This document shows, piece by piece, positions 44,520-56,151 of a stretch of DNA of 64,000 nucleotides. How positions within the stretch are numbered: position 1 is the first letter of the stretch; each line of letters starts with the position of its first letter. The notes beneath the pieces were generated by a model. It saw only the letters and a list, made by a program, of their open reading frames with translations, had not been told where the DNA came from and did no database searches. A program made the position numbers and the translations under genes. Source of the stretch: Symbiodinium natans (lineage: Eukaryota > Sar > Dinophyceae > Suessiales > Symbiodiniaceae); assembly GCA_905221605.1 (NCBI GenBank), contig CAJNDS010002435.1, positions 194,501 to 258,500 on the forward strand, given 5' to 3'.

Positions 44520-46200
44520 ACGCGCGATCTGGAATCGTTTTCCGATCGTGAAGGCATAGAGCCCATCCTTTGTGTGCCAATCTCTGACGCCAGCACCTTT
44601 GATCGGAAGCCAGCGTGTGAGTCCATCTCGTGTGGCAGAACCTGGCCATCGTCCACCAAGAGATGATGCTGCGCCAGGAGAGGCAGGCCGACTTGTAGCG
44701 GCATTGTAACGACTGGAGTGCCCCCCCGCTCCAACATGTTCCCATGGTGTGAGACGTCATTGACTGGTACCCGAATGGGCTCAAAGCAGGTGCTTGCAGG
44801 AGCTCACGGAGGCCTGGGCCCCATCTGCGGCCGCATGAGTCACTTTCGAAGAGCACGGGTCGAGTTGAAGCTGAGCAGGGCCTGGCAAGCTCCACCTCGT
44901 TGGCGGTGGAGAAGAAGGATGCATGTTTGCAGTCTCTTAAGAGCTTGATTGTAACCGTAGGCACCGTGGTTCCACAAAGGAGCCTGATGAGCGGAGCGAG
45001 GATCACGAGAATGAGGACAAGCTTGACTCTGTGGTGCATTTTCGGCTTGATGAGGCCTCGGCTTTGCCTTCAAGGTTGCTTGAATACACCATGAACACAC
45101 CCTTTTGTCACGAATGATGTGGTATGTGTCATGAGAGATGTGTGCATTCACCAGGTCACCGTCACTGCAGAGGACCGGACGCCCAAGGATCCGCGGATGC
45201 ATTTATGTGCCAATAGCAAGAGCCGATCTGCCCCTCGGCTTCTTCGAAGCAGAAGTCGGCTGGGATGTTAGCCGTGGCTTGGGCTTGAAGCCAAGGCCTT
45301 GACAGTCCCAGAAGGTGACCAAGAGCCGCCGAGAGATGAGTACTTGTTGCCAATCATTCGGAAAGGCCCCCCGCGCAAGCTGGAGTTCGAAACTGTGGCT
45401 CTGCGAGTCAGTGCTGCCTGTTTGTGAGGCTCTGGCTCACCTGTCGCCAAGAGGGTGAGTAGCCACGACGGGCCTAAATTCGGGCAGAGGCTGCCCCCGA
45501 GTGTGTCACGCGCATCTTTGCACTGCACATCTTGCCCGCATGAATCTGAAGCATCAAGTTTGGCCCCAATCTGAGCTGGAGGTTCGTCACTCAGGGGCAA
45601 GAGTCCGAGCCCCGGGCATGCAGTGAACCTTGATACCCCTGCAGCTCGTCATCGTGAGGTCGGAGCCAGAGACGGTGGCCTTTGAGATCATAGGACCGAG
45701 ACGCTGACGTGAGGGTCTTGAGTCGACACCTACGTAGATGGCGTAGGCCGGCATGTGGACATGTGGGAGAAGCCTCTAAGATTCTAAGATGCAGAATCCC
45801 TGCAATGTCCAATTCAATTCGACTGACCCCCAGGACTCGCCTCACACGGCTCACCTCGGAGAACCCTGGCGAGCTCGGCCAGGCTGTCTTCAGCTTGGTA
45901 GCCCAGTGGTACCCTTTACCCTTTTTTTGGTTCAAGGTTCCCTTATAAAGTAACCAACCCCCCAAAACAAGGCTACCCGTGTTGTAATATGGTTACTGGG
46001 GTACCAAGTTCCGCTCAAGGCCAAGTCTTGTTCAGTCGGCGTGCATGAGCGCGATGTGTGGCAGGGAGATGGCGAGCTCCACGGCTCTCGGACGCTTCTT
46101 CTTCCAGTGGGTGGCCAGTGGTATTGAGTGGTGTGAGCACTGCAGGCACGACATATTTTGACCTCCATGTCCCGCTGTCCTGTGCCGCACATGCAGACGT
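44520..46200 (-). CDS. Possible multi-exon gene on the minus strand, unrecognised
   Basis: Several minus-strand stretches look like exons: about 46100-46030 (HWKKKRPRAVELAISLPHI to a TGA), 45890-45850 (YQAEDSLAELARVLR followed by GTGAGC), 45600-45290 (SDEPPAQIGAKLDASDSCGQ onward), 45200-45100 (GRPVLCSDGDLVNAHISHD, ending DKR before GTGTGT), and 44705-44525 (LPLLAQHHLLVDDGQVLPHE). Reading frames compete in places and I could not join phases. No family recognised; the last piece runs into a telomere-like repeat. Composition-based, weak. Confidence 0.25.
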
Positions 46201-46295
46201 GCATGGCTCGTGTAGTTGATCAGAAGGTCCCGTCAACCCTGGCCTGCACTCTGAGCCCGAAACCCCGGGTCTGGAACATCCTCCCGAAGCCCTAC

Positions 46296-46349
46296 ACCCT
46301 AAACCCTAAACCCTAAACCCTAAACCCTAAACCCTAAACCCTAAACCCT
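46296..46349 (+). repeat. CCCTAAA array, about 7 units
   Basis: Perfect units after a CCCTACA start. Confidence 0.95.
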
Positions 46350-46505
46350 TGTGCCCAAAGGGAGCCAGACCGCGTTGGAGTCTTGGCGGATGTTGTCAAG
46401 AGCCATCACTTCGGGGCCGTGTGCATGACGGCTTCTTGGATGCCTTCGATCGTGCCAGGGCTTGCTCTGCAAACTTCTGTATGCCTTTATTAATATTTCT
46501 ACAAT

Positions 46506-46672
46506 TAGTAGTCTCACTATTATTATTATTATTATCATTATTATTCCTATTTTATTACGATTATTATTACTATTATTATTATTATTACTTATTATTACTA
46601 TTATTATTATTACTATTATTACTATTATTACTATTATTATTATTATTAATATTATCATCATTATCATTATTA
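46506..46672 (+). repeat. ATT/TTA trinucleotide microsatellite
   Basis: About 165 bases of TTA/ATT with a few C substitutions; Leu- or Ile-rich frames over it are artefacts. Confidence 0.95.
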
Positions 46673-46797
46673 CTGGCTTCGTGAGTCCTTGAGGTGATCC
46701 TTCTGAACTCCATTGTGATTTCTTATACGCTCCTGGGCTGCCATCCTTCTGTAGTAACACGACTTCCGAAAGCCCCTTGAATCGGAAGGATCATATT

Positions 46798-46928
46798 TGC
46801 GGGGGTTTCCGCAAAATAGGGTACCCCTTTTTCTTTTTTTTTTTTTTGGGGGGGGGGGGTCCTAGAATAAGGATTATAGAGTATTTAGGGGGGTATATTA
46901 GGGGGTCCCTTATTCTTGTACTCCCCTG
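46798..46928. repeat. MITE-like element, family B, containing a T-run/G-run insertion
   Basis: GGGGGTTTCCGCAAAATAGG at the left and GGTCCCTTATTCTTGTACTC at the right. Fourteen T and twelve G (46834-46859) expand the left half. Confidence 0.62.
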
Positions 46929-47046
46929 TATGCCAGCAGTCCAAGATGCTCCTTTCTTGAAGCCTTCCCCCATGCCAAGACGGCAAGGTCGGACATCGAG
47001 ATGAAAAGTCCAGGCTCGGTGTGGGCTGCAGAAGCAGTAGCAGCAT

Positions 47047-47115
47047 CTAGGGTTTAGGGCTTAGGGTTTCGGGTTTCGGGTTTAGGGTCTAGGGTTTGGG
47101 GTTTAGGGTTTAGGA
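47047..47115 (+). repeat. TTTAGGG-type tract
   Basis: About nine units with TTTCGGG and TCTAGGG variants. Confidence 0.88.
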
Positions 47116-47119
47116 TGAG

Positions 47120-48254
47120 CGGGTTTTCTGTCATCGCCATCGTCATGCATTTCGAGTCGATTAAGCTGAAGGCGGGCCATGAGGCTGGATGACATCATTT
47201 TTATAGACATGTTGGAACCATGGAATTCAGTTAATCAAGAGCCTCCAAAGCCATGCCGTATCAGGGAGGGTGCTGCTTGAATTTTTGCATGCTGTCTCAA
47301 CTGCGCGCATCCGCCTCCAATACGCGCGAGTGTGAAGTGCGCCCCTTGAGGCAGCACTCAATTATTCATGCAGCACGCAACGCGAGGCAGCTTGCAGTGG
47401 CAGCCACTGAGTTCTACTTGAAATTCTACATGCCTTTCGAGTGAATCTGGAACACCAAAGGGTGAGTGCAAAGGGTGAGTGCAATGCTGTCTCAATTGCG
47501 CGCGTCCACCTCCTGCGCGCACGAGTGTGAGATGCTGTGTCATGCAGCACGCAACTCGAGGCAGCATGGCTAGGGAGGCCTTAGAGTCAAGATGACTTAA
47601 GACGTCTGTTTCCCAGACTCGAGCTCAGGTGCATAGCTGCAGGGCGGTTAGTGGGTTACATGAGGAGCTGTGCAGCGCATGCTCCCAGAAATCGATTCTG
47701 CTGCCATGTGGGTAAAAGCAAGCGATGCAGGTGCGCCCACACCGTATTCGCTGATGATGTGACGTGGCTGCAAAAGGCTTATAAGTAGGGTCGTTGAATT
47801 TAATATCCCTAGATGTATTCCCTCACTCTCCCTCGTCTGATGACATGTTCAAAAAGGGGTAACTGTTCGTGCTCTCCTCTCAGCTTGGTCTTCTCATTGC
47901 ATCCCTCACCGCGGACAATCGCAAGCCCATGCATCATGCTGCCTGCCCTAGCTGCAAGGATAGAGTACACAGCTGCCCTAGAAGAGGCCCCGAATTTTCC
48001 TCCTGATCGTTAGTTCCGATTTGGTTCCACTCCTCCGTAAAGATAGATTTTCCAGGCCCCTTACAATAGAAGCACTGCTTTCGCACGACTGCTGGCGGCG
48101 GCAACGCGCTTTGCATGCCCTTTTGCCAGAAGAAGCGCCTTTTTACCGCAGATTGCTTCGAACCTTTCGGTGATTCGTTGCAGCGGACTCCCGGCACCCA
48201 ACTCGACCCCAAAAGTCGTTGTCTCATGCGATGATGTTGCTCGGCTCCTTGCAG
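47120..48254. other. Region upstream of the recognised ion-channel exons
   Basis: Should hold the N-terminus and S1 of the channel if the gene is complete, but I could not identify those exons. An approximate direct repeat (ATGCTGTCTCAA...CGCGCGTCC and GTGTGA...CATGCAGCACGCAAC) occurs at about 47289-47385 and 47481-47560. Confidence 0.35.
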
Positions 48255-49579
48255 GATTGAGCTCGGATTTGCCTTCTTCTACGGGATAGAGATCTTGATG
48301 AAATTGGTGCCATGCTAAGTTTCATGGGAACTGTCTATTCTTGAGAAGATTTGCTTGACATCCGCCTTCACATTCTGAGGCTGTTCATCGCTTCTTGGCA
48401 GAAGGTCAGTTGAGGGCCGTGGTCCTTCGCTAAGAGATGTCTGCAACAAGGCTTGTACTTCTTCATCAATGACGACATGCGCTGGAATCTGTTCGACCTC
48501 AGCTTGGCACGGCCCTCACTGCGTAATCAGCCACCATGTGCGCAGACGCAGCAATCTCCTCCAGGTCTGCCTGTCCTTGGTGGAAGTCACCTCCTCGTTC
48601 ATCTTGTTGTCCAAGGGAGCATCCCGTGAGGACCGACTGCTGTGCCCAAACGATGTGAGGGATAATAAGGACGCCAATAAGGTACCCCTAAACCCTAAAC
48701 CTTAAACTCTAAACTCTAAACCCCAAGCCCCAAACCCTAAGCCCCCATGTGATACTGCATCATCGATTGAACGCGACAGGGGATGAACTTGACCTTCCTT
48801 CGTCTACTGCGCCTTTGCAAGATTGCCAAGGCACGAAGACCATTTTTTGGGATGTTCCCCTTTATACTCACAGTCCTTCCTGGGGATGATCATGGGGGCT
48901 ACGATAATCCCTTTTAAGGACAGTGAGTATAAGGGGGAACATCCCAAACCACATCCGCTTGACGGTGCCCTCAGGGTGATGTGCCCACACTTGTTGGAGA
49001 GGTACTCCGCGTCCTTCGTACCTTGCGCTTCTTCCGTGAGCTGCGATTGATGCTGGACTGTGTCCTTGGATCAGTCATCAACGCCATATGGCTTTCCGGC
49101 AGCACGCCTGTCCAGGGATTTTGGAGGCTAAGATTCTGCTGTAGCCTAGTGGTCATGCGTCTACAGTCTACAGTCTAAGTCTCTACGTTCGTCCTTAGAC
49201 AATTCAGAATCAAGAGGTGGCGAGCAAAATGCAATACCGAAAAAGTGCTTGTCCTTAAGGTGTGTTGCAATGCTCTTCTTCGTCCAAAGCTGAGTGTGCC
49301 GAAGCTACATGTATCTGATGGCTGTTCAGCTGCAAAATGCACACCCAGGTGATATTCATTTTTGCACTTCTGATGGTCCCGACCTGTGGTAAAGGGAGTA
49401 TGCTGGCTGAAGTGAGGCAGGGAGCAGAGCATCGTCCTCAGGTGCAGGGCCTGGCCGACTACCTGGGACAGTACTCGCGCGAATTTGGGCCGGAGAGTCT
49501 GAATGAGGACTTCGTAGGCTGGATTGGGTTGCCAGCTTATCCTGCATCTTCGCTTGTGAGTGAGCGAGCGAGCGAGAGC

Positions 49580-49610
<31 letters not shown>

Positions 49611-51029
49611 CGAGAGAGCGAGAGGGAGAGGGAGAGAGAGAGCGCGAGCGCGAGCGCGCGAGCGCGCGCGAACGAGAGAGAGGGGGGTCCTTCGGGGCTC
49701 TCTTCGCTGGGCAGAAGAAGGGAGAGAGAGAGAGAGAGAGAGAGTGAGAGTCAGAGTGAGAGTGAGAGTGAGAGAGAGAGTGCGATGCAGGCGACATCAT
49801 GCTCTGGTATGGCTCAGTTAGCCGTGCTTTGCCTCAGATAGAGCCAGCCTATACCATGGATTCGTGTGACGATGTACAAGCCCAAGGAACGATTCTGACC
49901 CTGTTTCAGTCCACCACATCTGGCATAGACTGGCGTGACTGCTACCTTCCGCTTGAACAGAGCGCCTTGTCTTTACTCGGCGGTCCTGGCAGAAACGATC
50001 CCAGACTGTCATGCATGGCACATGGAACTGTTTGCAAAGAACGCCTTGACGAGCTCACAGAATGTCACCTCCATGTGGCTTTGAGGTTCCGAGCTGGTTG
50101 CGGGCATGTTCCTGGTGTTCGTTGGCCTCTTCACAATCTCTGCCTGCCGCTTACGATAAGTAGACACCTCTTACAGAGGATACATGCAGAAGTACACAAG
50201 CCCCATTGCTGGCAGCAGTTGCGCCCTCCTGACATAAACCCATTCCGGGAGTTCATGCCTCTCAGCGCATTCCAGCCGGAGGTTTGGAACATTGTCACGT
50301 CCGGCGCCCAGCCGTGCACAGTCCAAGGGACGCAGTCAATCAAATCACTGGATCGTCAGATCGACGTTCGTGGAGAAAGCACTGAAGCTGGCCCAGCCAG
50401 ACCTGGAGTCTTTGGTGATGGAGCACCACTTGAAGGACACACAACATGCCTTACAGTGCATTTTTTCCCGTTGCCACGGCAGCCCGAGAACATCTTAAGC
50501 CGCTTCAGAGGGGCAGCGCCTCACCGAGGACGTCCAGGATGCCCAGGCACTGATCGACCTCTTCTGCAGCAGGGGCCTCAGCTAGACATAGGCAGACTCC
50601 TCTGAGCCAATGAATCCTTTGCATTCTAAGCCCTAAACCCTAGACCCTAAACCCCAAACCCTAAACCCTAAACCCTAAGCCCTAAACCCTATTGGGTTCA
50701 ATAGGGTTGCCGGGAGGATGGGGATTCTGTGCCGAGGCCGACTGGGCTGTTCTGAAACGCCTTGCCCTCGATGTTCTCAAACTGGGTGCCACAAGGGCTG
50801 AGAGTTTAAGAGAGCACGTTCTAGCTCAACCCGACACCTGCTACTGAGTTACTGAAGCTACTGCAGAGGTCAAGCATCTGCCACGGGCAGTTCAAGCTCC
50901 TAGCAACACAGCACCGATTCCGGGCATATCTCACGGCACCCTGGCAGAAGTCGGAAATGCCGGGGGAAACAGCCGTAGCAGTTGGTCGTCGATTGGAAGG
51001 CGCGCGGCATCGACATCAAAAACGTAGAG
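48255..51029 (+). CDS. Voltage-gated cation channel (Ion_trans family), S2 to S6 and tail
   Basis: Exons: 48255-48306 (S2, IELGFAFFYGIEILMKL), 48435-48506 (INDDMRWNLFDLSL, start of S3), 48565 onward (VCLSLVEVTSS, S3), 48975 to about 49110 (S4, LRVLRTLRFFRELRLML, Arg at every third position), 49349-49375 (S5, VIFIFALLM), 49442-49517, 49791-49823 (WYGSVSR), 49887-49961 (pore, TILTLFQSTTSGIDW), 50086-50141 (S6, LVAGMFLVFVGLFTIS), 50282-50298 (17 bases, NIV), 50360 to about 50450 (FVEKALKLAQPDLESLVMEH), about 50513-50580 (LTEDVQDAQALIDLF), 50982-51029 (DWKARGIDIKNVE). Frames join with GT donors after 48306, 49375, 49823, 50298 and GC after 48506, 49517, 49961, 50141. The pore T-S-G-I-D-W resembles calcium-channel TxEDW signatures; ion selectivity is inference. 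S1 and the end are not located; the tail probably continues past the satellite at 51.06 kb. Confidence 0.82.
48659..48760. repeat. Half copy of a family B element fused to a telomere-like tract
   Basis: AAGGACGCCAATAAGGTACC at 48667 is identical to the right half of the element at 32646, then CCCTAAACCCTAAACC-type repeats follow to about 48745. It lies in an intron of the channel gene. Confidence 0.7.
48847..48947. repeat. MITE-like element, family A, in a channel-gene intron
   Basis: TTGGGATGTTCCCCTTTATA at the left and TATAAGGGGGAACATCCCAA at the right are inverted repeats of about 31 bases (…CTCACAGTCCTT). About 101 bases in all. Confidence 0.88.
49558..49786 (+). repeat. GA-rich microsatellite in a channel-gene intron
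   Basis: GAGA/GCGA repeats interrupted by a unique stretch (49683-49720), between the S5-pore linker exons 49442-49517 and 49791-49823. Confidence 0.93.
50627..50691 (+). repeat. CCCTAAA array, about 9 units
   Basis: Seven-base units with CCCCAAA and CCCTAAG variants, in the 3' part of the channel gene. Confidence 0.93.
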
Positions 51030-51063
51030 GCCTTGCCGGTTCGAGGGCACCCGTTGTACCCAT

Positions 51064-51466
<403 letters not shown>

Positions 51467-51504
51467 AAAGGTGCTCTTGTGTTGTCCTTGTTCAGACGCA
51501 CTGC

Positions 51505-53190
51505 TCTTTGCCTCCTTCTGCGTTTGTGTTGCTTTTGATCCAGCATTTGCCTCTCTTTTTGAGGTGTTCCTCTTTTCTCCTATGCCTGGGCAGAAGGTAA
51601 AACTTCGTCCGCTACCTTGTTTTTATTTCCGTTTTCATTGTTCTTTGCGTCCTTTGTCGTTTCTCTGGGTTTTGATCAAGCATTTGCCTGTGTTTTTGAG
51701 GTGTTCTTCTTTTGTCCTGTGCCTGGGTGGAGATAGAGGTCCGTCACCTTGTTGCTTTTATTTCCGTTTGCATTGCTGTTTGCAAGCTTGTTCGTGTTTC
51801 TTGGCAGAGCATTTGCCTATGTTTTTGGGCTGTTCTCCTTTTGTTATGCCTGGGTAGGAGAGAAACTCCATGACCTATTTTGCTTGTATTTCTGATTTCA
51901 TTGCTCTTTGCCTCCTTCTGCGTTTGTGTTGCTTTTGATCCAGCATTTGCCTCTCTTTTTGAGGTGTTCCTCTTTTCTCCTATGCCTGGGCAGGAGGTAA
52001 AACTCCGTCCGCTACCTTGGTTTTATTTCCGTTTTCATTCTTTGCGTCCTTTGTCGTTTCTCTGGGTTTTGATCAAGCGTTTGCCTGTGTTTTTGAGGTG
52101 TTCTTCTTTTGTCCTATGCCTGGGCGGGAGATAGAACTCCGTCACCTACATTGCTTTTATTTCCGTTTGCATTGCTGTTTGCATGCTTGTTCGTGATTTT
52201 TGGCATAGCATTTGCCTGTGTTTTTGAGCTGTTCTCCTTGTCATTTGTTCTGCCTGAGTAGGAGAGAAACTCCGTGACCTATTTTGCTTGTATTTCTGAT
52301 TTCATTGCTCTTTGCCTCCTTCTGCGTTTGTGTTGCTTTTGATCCAGCCTTTGCCTCTCTTTATGAGGTGTTCCTCTTTTCTCCTATGCCTGGGCAGGAG
52401 GTAAAACTCCGTCCGCTACCTTGGTTTTATTTCCGTTTTCATTGTTCTTTGCGTCCTTTGTCGTTTCTCTGGGTTTTGATCAAGCATTTGCCTGTGTTTT
52501 TGAGGTGTTCTTCTTTTGTCCTATGCCTGGGCGGGAGATAGAACTCCGTCACCTACATTGCTTGTATTTCCGTTTGCATTGCTGTTTGCATGCTTGTTCG
52601 TGATTTTTGGCATAGCATATGCCTGTGTTTTTGAGCTGTTCTCCTTGTCATTTGTTCTGCCTGAGTAGGAGAGAAACTCCGTGACCTATTTTGCTTGTAT
52701 TTCTGATTTCATTGCTCTTTGCCTCCTTCTGCGTTTGTGTTGCTTTTGATCCAGCATTTGCCTCTCTTTTTGAGGCGTTCCTCTTTTCTCCTATGCCTGG
52801 GCAGGAGGTAAAACTCCGTCCGCTACCTTGGATTTATTTCCGTTTTCATTCTTTGCGTCCTTTGTCGTTTCTCTGGGTTTTGATCAAGCATTTGCCTGTG
52901 TTTTTGAGGTGTTCTTCTTTTGTCCTATGCCTGGGTGGGAGAAAGAACTCCGTCACCTACGTTGCTTTTATTTCCGTTTGCATTGCTGTTTGCATGCTTG
53001 TTCGTGTTTTTTGGCATAGCATTTGCCTATGTTTTTGAGCTGTTCTCCTTTTAATTTGTTCTGCCTGAGTAGGAGAGAAACTCCGTGACCTATTTTGCTT
53101 GTATTTCTGATTTCATTGTTCTTTGCGTGCTTCTTCGTTTCTGTTGTCTTTGCTCCATCGTTTGCCTATGTTTTTGAGGTGTTCGTCATG
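51505..53190 (+). repeat. Satellite with trimeric higher-order repeat, about 403-base period
   Basis: The marker CCTCCTTCTGCG starts at 51511, 51911, 52315 and 52722, giving periods of about 400, 404 and 407. Each period holds three diverged monomers of about 130-138 bases, sharing CATTTGCCT...TTTTTGAG and ATGCCTGGG...CTCC...ACCT. About 12-13 monomers in all. T-rich plus strand. Confidence 0.95.
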
Positions 53191-54560
53191 TCGGGCGTGT
53201 GACCCCAACCAACCCGCTTCGTGAACCTCGCGCGCCGTTTGAAGCCTCGCTTCCAAACGCTCTTCTGACCGACCCCTGGCTCGCAATCCAAACTTTGCCG
53301 TTGTGCTGCTCGCAAGGCTAAATGCCCTGGATTAGCCGAAGGATTTGAGCCATGGGGGCCCTTCTAAGGGAGCATAGGGCACCGGGATTCGGTGGAATTT
53401 GGAATCTGCCCACTTTGACGCTTAGAACAAAGCAAAAAGGCCCGACTCAACAGGACGTATAGAACAACGCAAAACGCAAGTTTTAAAACTTCCTCCTCCG
53501 CCGGTCTTTGGGTCGGTCGCCCGCTTCTCCCACCCTCCGCCGGTCCTTGGGTCGGTCGCCCTGTTTTTGCAGGATCCGCGTTGGTTCTCGGGGTGCCGGT
53601 TGCCCCGGGGGGTCCTTGGGTCCCCCTCCCGTGGGCCTTTATGCAAGCACATGGGGACAGATTCTAAATTCATCTAGGTTTTTCTAGTTGGGGGGGCTGC
53701 CCTGCTTGGTCCCTTCCTGGGACCCTGCAGGGGCCCCACAAAACTGATACGGAGTTACAGGTAAACTTAACAAATTTGTATTTTTCTTTCCTCGCTCACT
53801 TGCCCGCAGCCGCCTCAAGGGTCAGGAATCCTATCAGAGTGCCCAGCCTAGGTATGCACAGTAGGACACTCTGAGGCTGTACAGTCTGTACATGAACGAA
53901 GCCATGCCGCCAAACACCCACACCACCCGAACCCCACATCACCCCAACCACCCACATGACCCGAACCACCAAGACCGCCCCAAGCCACCCGCCCCCTGAG
54001 CCACCCACGCTGACGAGCCGCCATCCGCACCGCCCGCCACCAGTGTGAAGGCCCCCCCCTCTCCCAAAAGGCTGCGAACTAGCCCTAAACCCTAAACCCT
54101 CATAGCGTCATCCCTGCAAAGGGCGCCCAAATCCTCCAACTACCCCAAGCTGCCCAAGCCGAAGCCACCCAAGAAACTCCCTAAGCCCTGAGGCACCCTA
54201 AAATGGCGGGGGGGTGGGGTCGGCGGCACTGGCGGTAGCCATTAAATCGGGCAGCGCGAGGTCCCCAAAGGACCGAGCAAATGCGGACCTTTTAGCCCGG
54301 GTCGTCCCGGGAATAGCCTTGCTGGCCTCTGGCCTTCTGCGAAGCAGAATTAGGCCGGACGCCAGTGCCGCCGACCCCCGCGTGCCGCCGGTGAACGGTT
54401 TTTTTTTCGTGGTTTTTTGCGTCGCCACGGAGGCCCCCAGAGGGCGCGCATCATGAGCATCAGCGGGTCCAGCCCGGGACCCCCAGGCGCGCATCAGGAG
54501 CATCAGCGGCTCCCGGGGCGGGACCCCGGGGGCGCATCAGGAGCATGATGCCCCCCAAAA
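53191..54560. other. Unassigned region with small direct repeats
   Basis: No gene supported. A 44-base direct repeat (CTCCGCCGGTC...GGGTCGGTCGCCC) at about 53491 and 53535; degenerate CACCC repeats at 53910-54030; three copies of GCGCATCAGGAGCATCAGCG-like sequence at 54448-54550. Confidence 0.5.
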
Positions 54561-54745
54561 AACGGGCTAGGAAAAAGGGAGTTTAGGGGCCTTATAAAGT
54601 GCTTAGAAACGTTAAGGGAGTCTAGGAGCCTCAAACGCTTAGAGATTTGAAGGGAGTTTAGGGGTCTGAAAATGCTTAGAAACTTAACGCTTAGAGATTT
54701 TAAGGGAGTTTAGGGGCCTCAACATGCTTAGAAACTGCTCGCCCC
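54560..54745 (+). repeat. Tandem repeat of about 55 bases
   Basis: Three to four units of GGGAGTTTAGGGG...CTTAGAAAC with variants; ends in GCTTAGAAACTGC. Confidence 0.75.
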
Positions 54746-54789
54746 GGGCTTCTGCGTGCGCTGCCCGACCATGGGCGCAGCCCCTTAAA

Positions 54790-55320
54790 ATATATCATAC
54801 ATATCTCATGTATACTCTACTATATATACTATATATATATATATATGACTTATGAACCAAAAAAATACACTAGATATACTACATATAACACTATATATAT
54901 ATATGTATATAGTCTATATATATATAGATACGGTATGCACATATGCTACATGTATACACTAGACACAAACATGGAAAAGCAAAAGCAACCGTCAAAAGCA
55001 GAAAGCCAAAAAATGACCTGAAACAAAAAGGAGCTAAGAGAAAAAGCAAAAGCAAAAGCAAAAGCAGAAGCACAAGCAAGAGCAAAACCAAAAGAAAAAG
55101 CAACAGGAAAAGCAAAAGCAAAAGCAAAAGCGACAAGCAAAAAGCGACAAGCAAAAAGCGACAAGCAATTCAGACAGGCAAAAAACGACAAGCAAAAAAC
55201 GAAGCAAAAGCAGCGAAAAGCAGAAAGCGAAAAGCATAGGCAGAAACAAGGAGAAAGGAACAAAAACAAGCAAAACAAAAAAAATACCCAAAAAAAAAAC
55301 AAAAAATACCCAAAAAAAAT
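54790..55320 (+). repeat. TA-rich tract followed by AAAAGC/GACAAGC microsatellite
   Basis: TATATA repeats at 54790-54940, then AAAGCAAAAGCAAAAGC and CGACAAGCAAAAAG units to about 55320. Lys/Ser-rich and Phe/Leu-rich frames over it are by-products. Confidence 0.9.
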
Positions 55321-55329
55321 GTTCTCCCT

Positions 55330-55830
55330 TAGGGTTTAGGGTTTAGGGTTTAGGGCGCTTGTTAAAAGATGGGCTTAAGGGGGTTTAGGGGGGTTAAGTG
55401 GGCTTAGGGGGGGTTTAGGGGGCTTCAGGGGATTTAAGGGAGTTTAAGGGGGTTTTACGGGGCTTAAGAGGGTTTGAGGGGTTTAAGTGGGTTTAGGGGG
55501 GTTTAAAGGGGTTTAAATAAGGGGTGCCAAAATGGGTTGGGGTTAGGGCTTAGGGTTTAGGATACTCTACACCGCTTTACTACTTCCTCCCCTCCCCCCC
55601 CCCCCCAAACCCGGCCGACACATGGCCCCCAGCCTAGTTGCACTAGTACTGATGAGCACATGAAGTGCGCCAGATGCTGACAGCTTGCTGTGCTTCTGAG
55701 TGCTTAGGGTTTCGGTTGAGCCCTTCTTGTTTCAGCCTAAACCCTAAACCCTAAACCCTAAACCCCAAACCCTAAACCTGTAGACCCTAGACCCTAAACC
55801 CTAACAACCCCCCCTCCCCCTCCCAAAGTG
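55330..55830 (+). repeat. Telomere-like tracts, TTTAGGG then CCCTAAA
   Basis: TTTAGGG at 55330-55356, degenerate GGGGGTTTAGGG-type to about 55555, then CCCTAAA at 55735-55804 in the opposite orientation. Confidence 0.85.
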
Positions 55831-55899
55831 GACCAACTCCCGGCCCACCTTCGTCCTCGGCGTCTTCGGCTTCGGAGAGGCCTGAGAGGCCTGCAGATT

Positions 55900-56070
55900 C
55901 AGCACGTAAAAACCCGAAAACCCACTAAAACCCTCTAAAACCCACTAAAACCCGGCGAAACCCTTTAAGGCCCTTTGAAGCCCTAGAAAACCCTGTAAAA
56001 CCCTTTAAGACCCTATAACCCTACAGCCCTCAACCCTGAAACCCTAAAACCCTGAACCCGAAACCCCCCG
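55900..56070 (+). repeat. Degenerate CCCTNTAAAA repeats
   Basis: Units such as ACCCTCTAAAACCCACTAAA and AACCCTGTAAAACCCTTTAA just downstream of the DUF445 gene's stop. Confidence 0.7.
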
Positions 56071-56151
56071 CCCCCCGCCCCCCGCCCCCACCCCCCCCCC
56101 CAAACAACCCCAGCGCCGCAACACGAGGCTTTTGGACGCCGTCTCTCAGTC

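Noticed and set aside
46341-46760. Ile/Leu-rich frames near 46.5 kb
   Set aside because: They follow an ATT trinucleotide repeat.
49537-49841. Ser/Leu- and Arg/Glu-rich frames
   Set aside because: They lie on the GA microsatellite in a channel-gene intron.
51880-53038. Repeated hydrophobic open frames (LLFASFCVCVAFDPAFASL-type)
   Set aside because: They recur because the DNA is a 403-base satellite; no start context, no splice logic, and T-rich DNA gives Phe/Leu/Val by chance.
54943-55239. 98-aa Lys/Ser-rich protein
   Set aside because: Translation of an AAAAGC microsatellite.
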